Of a DNA stretch of 5,864 nucleotides, positions 1 through 5,190 are shown in pieces. The notes beneath the pieces are model-generated. The model saw nothing but the letters and a program-made list of their open reading frames with translations, ran no database searches and was not told the DNA's origin. The stretch is from Sphingomonas bacterium (lineage in GTDB: Bacteria; Pseudomonadota; Alphaproteobacteria; Sphingomonadales; Sphingomonadaceae): positions 1 to 5,864 of the forward strand of contig NZ_CAHJWX010000148.1 in assembly GCF_903643065.1 (NCBI RefSeq), in the 5' to 3' direction. Both the position numbers and the translations under genes were made by a program. Numbering within the stretch: the first letter of the stretch is position 1; every line of letters starts with the position of its first letter.

Positions 1-2
1 CG

Positions 3-80
3 CGCGCCCTCGCCGCGATCGGCGCCGCCGCGGCCAGCGCCCATGCGAGTGATTGGCCGGCCTTCTACTCGGCCGGATAA
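3..80 (+). CDS. 3' end of a convergent plus-strand gene, product unknown (partial)
   Basis: A reading frame open from the left window edge runs for 25 codons and stops at TAA (78-80). The translation ends in ASDWPAFYSAG and is rich in alanine before that. Third codon positions are mostly G or C (19 of 25), as expected for a real gene in this genome, and the stop lies only 12 bp from the stop of the minus-strand deacetylase gene, a normal convergent arrangement. The fragment is too short to assign a family, and no motif is recognisable. Frame 1 is also open here, so the call rests on codon bias and the well-placed stop. Confidence 0.5.
   Translation, partial: RALAAIGAAAASAHASDWPAFYSAG
57..76. 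terminator. Perfect hairpin at the convergent gene junction, possible terminator without a T-tract
   Basis: CCGGCC (57-62) and GGCCGG (71-76) form a perfect 6-bp G/C stem around an 8-base loop. It sits inside the last codons of the plus-strand gene and about 17 bp past the end of the minus-strand operon, where a shared terminator would be useful. Neither strand has a run of T after the stem, so it is not a textbook intrinsic terminator. It could be a chance palindrome in GC-rich coding DNA. Confidence 0.25.
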
Positions 81-92
81 GGGTTCGCCGCG

Positions 93-782
93 TCAGCCCG
101 CGGGGTCGTGGAACCGCTCTTCGGTGATCGAGTCTATGCGGGCGGCCATCGCCGCGTGGCCGCCGAACTGGAAGCCGAGCTGGGTCGGGTAGGCGCCGCA
201 CATCGCGATCCGCCGCGCGCGCAGCTCGTCGTCCAGCGCGACGCGGCAGCGGGGCTCGCCCGCCACGACACCGGGCCGGTCGAGATACGGCCAGTCCTCC
301 CACAGCAGCACCGCCCGTCCCCCGCGCGCGAGCGCGTCGCGCACGACCCAGTGATCGACATGGTCGCCCAGCGCCAGCGGCCCCAGCAGCAGGTCCGGCG
401 CGAGCCGATCGAGCAGCGTCGCGAGCGCCGGCGCGAGCTGGTCGACCATCGTGTCGTCGGCGCGGCGCGGGCCGAACAGGTCGCGCGCGCTCGCATAGCC
501 ACGATGCGGCGCCTCCAGGAACGGCAGGTGGACGGGCTCGGCGCCGATGACCGCGCAGGCCGCGCTGTCCTCCGCGCGGCGCAGCGCCATGTAATCGACG
601 TCCGGGGCCAGCCCCTTGTCGAGCTGGCAGGCGAGCGCGAAGCCGCTGGGGCGGGCGACGTTGCCCGTGAAGCAGGTCACTATCGTCACCCGCCCGCCGG
701 CCCGCGCGTGCGCCGCGAGCAGCCCGCCGGCGGAAAAGGCGGCGTCGTCCAGGTGCGGCGAGACGGCGACGAGGTGGCTCAC
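93..782 (-). CDS. PIG-L/LmbE family zinc-dependent N-deacetylase
   Basis: Predicted 229-residue cytoplasmic enzyme of the PIG-L family, whose members remove acetyl groups from N-acetylglucosamine-type glycosides (MshB, BshB and PIG-L are relatives). The N-terminal strand LVAVSPHLDD carries the signature HxDD (H10, D12, D13), followed by a small-residue segment (AAFSAGG). The second zinc motif is DHVDH, with H141 and H144. The expected zinc ligands (H10, D13, H144) are all present, so activity is likely. I chose the GTG at 782-780 because it overlaps the glycosyltransferase stop as GTGA and falls directly before the first core strand. A GGAG lies 11 bases upstream. An ATG at 812 would add ten residues (MPLPRGAAAA) and a 34-base overlap. 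It is the last gene of the operon. The pairing with a GT4 enzyme suggests it deacetylates the product of that enzyme, but the substrate is inferred, and sugar-ester or other amide substrates are possible. Confidence 0.88.
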   Translation of the reverse strand: MSHLVAVSPHLDDAAFSAGGLLAAHARAGGRVTIVTCFTGNVARPSGFALACQLDKGLAPDVDYMALRRAEDSAACAVIGAEPVHLPFLEAPHRGYASARDLFGPRRADDTMVDQLAPALATLLDRLAPDLLLGPLALGDHVDHWVVRDALARGGRAVLLWEDWPYLDRPGVVAGEPRCRVALDDELRARRIAMCGAYPTQLGFQFGGHAAMAARIDSITEERFHDPAG

Positions 783-1966
783 AGCAGCTGCGGCTCCGCG
801 CGGAAGCGGCACGGCGTCAGCGGCAGCGCCTCGTCGAACGCGGTCTGCGGATGGTCACGCAGCCGCTCGTACACCGCGACGATCCGGGCGCCGACCGCCG
901 TCCAGCTATACGTTTGCCGGCATTCGGTGAGCCCGGCGGCGGCGAGCCGCGCGCGCAGGCCCCCATCGGCGACGATGCGGGTCAGCGCCGCCGCCAGCGC
1001 GGGGACGTCGCCCGGCTCGGTCAGCAGCCCGTCGACGCCATCGGTCAGGCAGTCGACGACGCCGACCGATCGGCACGACACCACCGCCAAGCCGCTCGCC
1101 ATCGCCTCCAGGATCGTGTTGCTGAACCCTTCGGCATAGGTCGGTGAGACGAAGGCGTCGTGCGCGCGGTACAGTGCCGGCACCGCGTCGTAATCGGCAT
1201 AGCCGGTGAACGCGACCGCGACGCCCAGTTCCGCCGCCAGCGCCTGCGCGGCGTCGAGGTCGGGGCCGATGCCGGAGATCGTCGCTTCCCACGCGCCCGG
1301 CACGGACGGCAGCGCCCGGAGGAAGTCGAGCACGCCTTTGCGGCGATCGACGCGGCCATGGTACAACAGCCGGACCGGCCCGGTGGCGCCGGCGCCGGGC
1401 GTGAAATGGGCGGTGTCGACCGCGCCGGGGACGATCGTGAACCGATCGAGCGGCGTGCCCAGCCGCTCGTGCACCTCGCCCGCGAAGCTGGCGCCGCCGA
1501 TCAGCACCGCGCCGGCACCGTCGAGCACGCGGACCATCGCGAGCCGATGCGTCTCGCAGCACGAGCCGACCCAATGGCCGTCGCCGCCCTGGATCGACAC
1601 GACGCAGGGCAGGCCGAGCCGCCGCGCCGCGATCATCGCCGCCCAGCCGGTCGGATAGCCATATTGCGCGTGGATCATGTCGAACGGGCCGGCGGCGGCG
1701 ATCGCGTCCGCCATCGCGGTGATGTCGCGCTCGAAATCGCCCCCGTCCTGTTCGCCCAGCGCCTCCAGCCCGATCACCCGCACGCCGGGGACGGGGGGCG
1801 GGGGGCCGCCGCCATAGACGCGTCGCTTGGCCGGAGCGCCATAATATTGGCTGACCATCGTCACCTCATGCCCGCCCGCGACAAGCTGGCGCAGCAGGTT
1901 GAGCGCGTAGATCGACATGCCGGAGATGGCGGGGAAGAACCGGCGCGAGACAAAGCAGACCCTCAT
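779..1966 (-). CDS. Family 4 glycosyltransferase (GT-B fold)
   Basis: 395-residue GT4 retaining glycosyltransferase that transfers a sugar from a nucleotide-sugar donor to an unknown acceptor. The N-terminal domain begins MRVCFVSRRFFPAISGMS, the usual strand and glycine-rich loop, followed by LxxxGHEVTMVS (28-39). The donor-binding C-terminal domain opens with LLYHGRVDRRKG (200-211), containing the phosphate-binding R205 and K210 of GRxxxxKG. The EX7E motif is E279-GFSNTIL-E287, followed by AMASGLAVV. Length is normal for GT4. No signal peptide or membrane helix is visible, so it is probably cytoplasmic or peripheral. Two adjacent cysteines (136, 137) in SCCETH and a PPPP tract (55-58) are notable. 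The ATG start has only a weak upstream GAGCG. It follows the 100-bp repeat-containing gap and overlaps the PIG-L gene by 4 bases, so the two are almost certainly co-translated. The GT4 plus PIG-L order recalls mycothiol and bacillithiol synthesis, but sequence alone does not identify donor or acceptor, and a role in surface polysaccharide is an alternative. Confidence 0.92.
   Translation of the reverse strand: MRVCFVSRRFFPAISGMSIYALNLLRQLVAGGHEVTMVSQYYGAPAKRRVYGGGPPPPVPGVRVIGLEALGEQDGGDFERDITAMADAIAAAGPFDMIHAQYGYPTGWAAMIAARRLGLPCVVSIQGGDGHWVGSCCETHRLAMVRVLDGAGAVLIGGASFAGEVHERLGTPLDRFTIVPGAVDTAHFTPGAGATGPVRLLYHGRVDRRKGVLDFLRALPSVPGAWEATISGIGPDLDAAQALAAELGVAVAFTGYADYDAVPALYRAHDAFVSPTYAEGFSNTILEAMASGLAVVSCRSVGVVDCLTDGVDGLLTEPGDVPALAAALTRIVADGGLRARLAAAGLTECRQTYSWTAVGARIVAVYERLRDHPQTAFDEALPLTPCRFRAEPQLL
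794..797 (-). promoter_or_regulatory. Shine-Dalgarno-like GGAG for the GTG start of the PIG-L gene
   Basis: The minus strand reads GGAG 11 bases before the GTG at 782. The spacing is slightly long. Together with the GTGA stop/start overlap it favours the GTG over the ATG at 812, because the site would lie inside the coding region if the ATG were used. Confidence 0.4.
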
Positions 1967-1989
1967 CCGCGTCGCTCGCGCGACGGTGT

Positions 1990-2054
1990 CTCGACTTCGC
2001 TCGACACGAACGGAGGCCGTTTGATCGTTCCCGTTCGAGTCGAGCGTCGTCGAG
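1990..2054. repeat. Sphingomonad-type paired inverted repeat (REP-like) in the operon gap
   Basis: Two 24-base arms, 1990-2013 and 2031-2054, are inverted copies matching at 21 of 24 positions, with a 17-base spacer (2014-2030). The left arm begins CTCGACTTCGCTCGACACGA and ends in ACGG; the right arm begins CCGTTCGAGTCGAG. Mismatches are the central TT versus GA pair and one A/T. The spacer start adds a small AACGG/CCGTT hairpin (2009-2022). The motif resembles the short palindromic elements scattered between genes in sphingomonad genomes, as recalled. It occupies most of the gap between the TIM-barrel and glycosyltransferase genes. As RNA it would fold into a long hairpin that could stabilise the upstream message or attenuate transcription. 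The right arm has no T-run, so it is not a classical terminator. Confidence 0.85.
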
Positions 2055-2066
2055 GCGTCCTTGGCC

Positions 2067-2891
2067 TCACGCCGTCCGCGCCCGCAGATACGCGATCGCC
2101 TCCGGGATCGCCTGATGCGCGCGCGGGCTCTCGCGGCTCAGCTCGACGCAGACCAGCCCGCCAAAGCCGATCGCCGCCAGCGCGCCCAGCACCGCGGGCA
2201 CGTCCATGTCGCCCTGCCCGAACGGCAGGTGGGTGTGATCGCCCCGGCGCATGTCCTCGATCGCGACGGTGCCGAGCCGGTCGGCGAAGCGGCGCACCGC
2301 GTCGGCGGGGTCGATGTCCTGCGTGACGAGGCAATGGCCGGTGTCGAGCGCGAGCCGGAGGGAAGGGTGACGCCGCGACAATCGCTCGTAGTCGGCGACC
2401 GTCTCGATCAGCATGCCGGGCTCCGGCTCGAAGCTCATCGCGACGCGCTGGGTGGCGGCATGATCGAGGACACGCCCGAGCCCGTTGTCCAGCCAGGCAT
2501 GGGCCTGGGCGGGATCGATCCCCGGCCCGGGCACGCCGGCCCAGAAGCTGACCGTCTCGCTGCCCAGGATCGCGGCGATGTCGGTCGCGCGGTTCAGGAA
2601 GGCGACGCGCCGCTCGCGGCCGGTGGCGCTGACCAGCGTCGGCTCGTGCTTGTCGCGCGGGTCCAGCAGGTAGCGCGCGCCCGTCTCGATCACGCTGCCC
2701 AGCCCCAGCTCGTCGAGCAGCCCGCCGACGCGGTCCGCCTCGCGCCACCAGCCGTCGGCGAACGGATCGAGATGGTGGTGGTCCAGCGTCAGCGCGACGC
2801 CCGCATAGCCGCTGTCCGCGATCAGCCGGATCGCGTCGTCGAGCCGGTGGTTGGCGGCGCCGTTGGTGTTGTAGGCGAAGCGCAGGCTCAT
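2067..2891 (-). CDS. Xylose-isomerase-like TIM-barrel protein (sugar phosphate isomerase/epimerase family)
   Basis: 274-residue protein of the AP-endonuclease-2/IolE-like TIM-barrel superfamily, which uses a bound divalent metal to isomerise, epimerise or dehydrate sugars and polyols. It starts MSLRFAYNTNG, then a typical first helix (LDDAIRLIADSGYAGVAL, 17-34). Candidate metal ligands occur in family order: E155 (SFEPEPG), D183 with H186 (ALDTGH), H219 or H221 (DHTHLPFGQGDMD, the usual HxPxGxGxxD region) and E250 (VCVELSRES). All are present, so it should be catalytically competent. A local histidine cluster, DHHH (37-40), follows the second strand and may be a subfamily marker. Length is standard, with no signal peptide. 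The ATG overlaps the YcaO stop as ATGA, implying coupled translation, and only a weak GAG precedes it. Superfamily assignment is firm. The specific reaction is unknown, though its neighbours suggest a sugar- or inositol-like intermediate, and a role unrelated to sugars is possible. Confidence 0.88.
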   Translation of the reverse strand: MSLRFAYNTNGAANHRLDDAIRLIADSGYAGVALTLDHHHLDPFADGWWREADRVGGLLDELGLGSVIETGARYLLDPRDKHEPTLVSATGRERRVAFLNRATDIAAILGSETVSFWAGVPGPGIDPAQAHAWLDNGLGRVLDHAATQRVAMSFEPEPGMLIETVADYERLSRRHPSLRLALDTGHCLVTQDIDPADAVRRFADRLGTVAIEDMRRGDHTHLPFGQGDMDVPAVLGALAAIGFGGLVCVELSRESPRAHQAIPEAIAYLRARTA

Positions 2892-4378
2892 GCGCGGCGC
2901 TCGGCCCAGGCGACGTGATGCGCTTCCGGCTCGCGATACAGCGGGTAGAGCGGCCCGACGATCGCATCGGCGACGGCGGTGTCGAACAGCGGCTGGCGAC
3001 CGAACCCGTCCAGCGCCTCCGGCGTCAGGCGGACGGGGCGCACCGTCTCGCTCTCGCCGGTGAAGCGGATCAGCGGCGAGCCCATGTCGATCAGCTTGCG
3101 CGTGTTGCGCTCGCCGATCCGGTAATAGCTCATCGTCTCCACCTCCATCCCCGGCACGATCACCTTGACCGTGGTGACCGGGCAGCCGGGCGGCGTCATG
3201 TCGACATACAGGATGTCGAAGCCGGCCGCCGCCACCGCCGCGCGGGTGACGCGGCTGCGGTCATGGCCGCTCGGCGCGGGCGTGGACGGCAGCGTCGAGA
3301 AGTCGCGGGTCGTGTGGCGCGACAGCATCGTCTCCGCCAGCCAGCCGCGCAGCGTCGCGGCGTCGCGGCGCGTCCAGTCCCCCATCGCCCGGAACGCGCG
3401 ATCGTCGGACGATTTCGCCGCGCGGCCGGCCTGCGCCATGAACCGCTCGACATAGCCCTCCGGCGCGACCTGGCGGACCAGCGCGGCGGGGCCGTGCGCG
3501 AACGCCTTGCGCGCGCGGCTGGCGGCGAACTCGGTGACGCACTTCTCCAGCGCGGCGGTCACGTCGGGGTGGCAGGCCTCGCCGCACGCGGTGGCCATGA
3601 TCGGCGCGGCGGGCTCGATCCGGTCGGTGCCGACGCAATACAGATTGGGCAGGCCGAACTGGTCGGTGGCGAATTTCGGCAGCAGATCGACGCCGGCGGC
3701 GGCGAACCGGTCGAGGATCGCGTGCGTGCCGGCGGGCAGATCGCCCGGCAGCGCCAGCGTGACGCCGCGATCCAGCGCGCGGAACAGGAGGCCGTTGCCG
3801 TCGCGCTGCAGGATCTCGCACAGGCCATGGCCGACCGCCCAATCGAGATCGGGGCCGGCGCCCATGCCGTTGGAGATGATGGTGGTGAACGGCCGATAGC
3901 CGGGTGCCAGCTCCTTGGCCGAATAGGCGGCGAGGTCGATCGGCACGAGCACGCTCGACCCGTCCGCCCAGCGCCTCGCCTCCACCCAGTCGAGCACCGT
4001 GTCGCGCCCGACCGGCGAGCCGGCGGGGAGGCACAGGGTGAGCGGGTCGGCGACGGCGCGCTCGCCGAGCGCCGCAACCAGCCCGGCATGGCTGCCGCTG
4101 GTCCGGGGCCGCGCGGACAGGGTGAGGGTGGGGAACACCATCTCCGCGATCTCGCCCAGCCCGCCCAGCACGGCCGCCTCATCCGTCGCGCCATAGCCGA
4201 CGCCATAGGGCATGATCCCGGCCAGATCGGGCGTGTCGGGAAACAGCGCCACCACCCAGACGGGCAGCCCGACGCGGTCGAGCCCGCCGATCGGGAACGC
4301 GACGACATCGCCGGCGGGGAAGGCGTCCAGATAGGCGCGGGCGGCGGGCGAGAGGTCGGTGGGAAGGCCGGTATTCAA
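2888..4378 (-). CDS. YcaO-family ATP-dependent enzyme (amide-backbone activating type)
   Basis: 496-residue protein with the YcaO fold. Known YcaO enzymes phosphorylate an amide oxygen with ATP, letting a Cys/Ser/Thr side chain, sulfide or amine attack, which gives azolines, thioamides or amidines. Recognisable blocks are GYGATDEAAVLGGLGEIAE (61-79, the first Glu pair E76/E79), SNGMGAGPDLDWAVGHGLCE (169-188, the hallmark NGxAxG...E segment) followed by ILQRD, then PDVTAALEKCVTEFAASR (271-288, second Glu block with E278, E283, S287, R288) and VKVIVPGMEVE (404-414). The usual E-x-x-E-R-D at 188-193 is here E188-I-L-Q191-R-D, an apparent Glu-to-Gln change at a nucleotide/Mg site. The C-terminus (PLYPLYREPEAHHVAWAERRA region) lacks the PxPxP ending of azoline-forming members. 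The region 305-375 looks like an insert with little resemblance to the core. The start is TTG, overlapping the MBL stop as TTGA, with AGGAG six bases upstream. No E1/ThiF-like partner or precursor is seen nearby, so its substrate may be a small molecule. That is inference. Confidence 0.9.
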   Translation of the reverse strand: MNTGLPTDLSPAARAYLDAFPAGDVVAFPIGGLDRVGLPVWVVALFPDTPDLAGIMPYGVGYGATDEAAVLGGLGEIAEMVFPTLTLSARPRTSGSHAGLVAALGERAVADPLTLCLPAGSPVGRDTVLDWVEARRWADGSSVLVPIDLAAYSAKELAPGYRPFTTIISNGMGAGPDLDWAVGHGLCEILQRDGNGLLFRALDRGVTLALPGDLPAGTHAILDRFAAAGVDLLPKFATDQFGLPNLYCVGTDRIEPAAPIMATACGEACHPDVTAALEKCVTEFAASRARKAFAHGPAALVRQVAPEGYVERFMAQAGRAAKSSDDRAFRAMGDWTRRDAATLRGWLAETMLSRHTTRDFSTLPSTPAPSGHDRSRVTRAAVAAAGFDILYVDMTPPGCPVTTVKVIVPGMEVETMSYYRIGERNTRKLIDMGSPLIRFTGESETVRPVRLTPEALDGFGRQPLFDTAVADAIVGPLYPLYREPEAHHVAWAERRA

Positions 4379-5190
4379 AGGGGTCTCCTGACCACGCCGG
4401 GCGGCCGGGCCAATGCCTCGTCCAGCACCCGCAAGGCAATCTCACGGCCCACTTCCGGCGCATATTCGAACGGCGTCAGCACCGCGTCGAACGCGAGCGG
4501 GGCGATCACGTCGCGATACCGCCGCAGCTCGCCATGGGTGAGCGGGATATCCTTGTGAAACGCCTTGTGACTGCTGATCGCGGTGGAGCGGCCATCGGCG
4601 TCCTGATCGATCTTGAACATGTCACCGCAGAACAGGCGCGCGCCCGACGCGTCGTGGAGCGCCGCCTGGCCTTCGTAATGGCCGCCGACATGGTGGAGCG
4701 TGTAGCCGGGCGCCAGCGTCAATGTATCGTCATAGGGCCAGGTGACGCGGAATGCCTTGGTCATGCGCAGATCGTCCTTGTGGATCGCGACGACGGGCGG
4801 TTCGAACACGCGCTGGAGCTGAAACAACGCGCCATAGCCGTGCGCGTGGCTGGCGGCGAGAAAGGCGATGCCGCCCAGCGCCTCGATCCGCGCCAGCATC
4901 GCGTCGGAATAATAGGGCGCGGCCTCGAACGCGATGTTGCCCTCCGGCCGGACGAGGAGCCAGCCGGTGCCGGCCAGGCCCAGCGCCGGCGTGGTGGTGA
5001 ATGCCCAGAGGTTGTCGGCGATCTGCCGCGCCGCGCCGCTGTGGGTTGCCGCGACCTCCGCCTCGGGCAGGAACCGCCAGCCGTCCTCGGGCAGGTCGTT
5101 GCGCGTGTCGTTGCACACGGGGCAGTCGGCGGGCGCGAAATGGCGCTGCCAGAAGCCGCAATGCGCGCATGCCCACCAGCTCAGAGGCAA
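4375..5190 (-). CDS. MBL-fold protein with N-terminal zinc ribbon and a degenerate HxHxDH motif
   Basis: 271-residue metallo-beta-lactamase-fold protein. Residues 1-30 carry CAHC (8, 11) and CPVC (23, 26), a four-cysteine zinc-ribbon or rubredoxin-like knuckle, beginning right at the N-terminus. The MBL core follows from about 55: DNLWAFTT, then strand GNIAFEAAPY where the first Asp usually sits, then SHAHGYG (114-120) in place of HxHxDH, GGHYEGQ (169-175) with H171, and FCGDMF (188-192) with D190. Thus H115, H117, H171 and D190 remain, but the Asp and His of the second metal site are replaced by Tyr and Gly, and the last-strand His appears to be FEYAP instead. One metal may bind, and hydrolysis of a usual type is uncertain. 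The start is inferred as TTG at 5190, preceded by GAGG at seven bases and overlapping the oxidoreductase stop by 10 bases. No in-frame ATG precedes the zinc ribbon. It could be a hydrolase, lyase or sulfur/oxygen-handling protein in the YcaO pathway. Confidence 0.85.
   Translation of the reverse strand: MPLSWWACAHCGFWQRHFAPADCPVCNDTRNDLPEDGWRFLPEAEVAATHSGAARQIADNLWAFTTTPALGLAGTGWLLVRPEGNIAFEAAPYYSDAMLARIEALGGIAFLAASHAHGYGALFQLQRVFEPPVVAIHKDDLRMTKAFRVTWPYDDTLTLAPGYTLHHVGGHYEGQAALHDASGARLFCGDMFKIDQDADGRSTAISSHKAFHKDIPLTHGELRRYRDVIAPLAFDAVLTPFEYAPEVGREIALRVLDEALARPPGVVRRPL
4385..4389 (-). promoter_or_regulatory. Strong ribosome binding site (AGGAG) supporting a TTG start for YcaO
   Basis: The minus strand reads AGGAG, then six bases, then TTG (4378-4376). 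This is near-ideal spacing and decides in favour of the TTG start. The site lies inside the last codons of the upstream MBL-fold gene, as expected for coupled genes. Confidence 0.75.

Noticed and set aside
108..1139. Plus-strand open frame of 343 codons opposite PIG-L and GT4
   Set aside because: Arg/Gln/Ala-rich translation without motifs, opposite two genes with clear catalytic signatures.
1967..2066. Promoter or intrinsic terminator in the gap before the GT4 gene
   Set aside because: No convincing -35/-10 pair and no T-run after the hairpin arms could be seen; only the repeat is supported.
1160..2326. Plus-strand open frame of 388 codons crossing GT4, the repeat and the TIM-barrel gene
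   Set aside because: It runs through an intergenic palindrome and two unrelated antisense genes, and its sequence is low-complexity.
2485..2673. Short plus-strand frame of 62 codons considered as a YcaO precursor peptide
   Set aside because: It lies antisense within the TIM-barrel gene, has no leader/core character and no convincing ribosome site.
1963..2967. Minus-strand frame of 334 codons overlapping the TIM-barrel gene in another frame
   Set aside because: The overlapping 274-codon frame carries the complete TIM-barrel metal site; this one is an Arg/Pro-rich out-of-frame reading.
2915..4558. Plus-strand open frame of 547 codons opposite the YcaO gene
   Set aside because: Its translation is low-complexity, rich in Arg, Gln, Ala and Gly, with no family motif, and it mirrors the codon bias of the well-supported YcaO gene. 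It is a typical high-GC antisense shadow.
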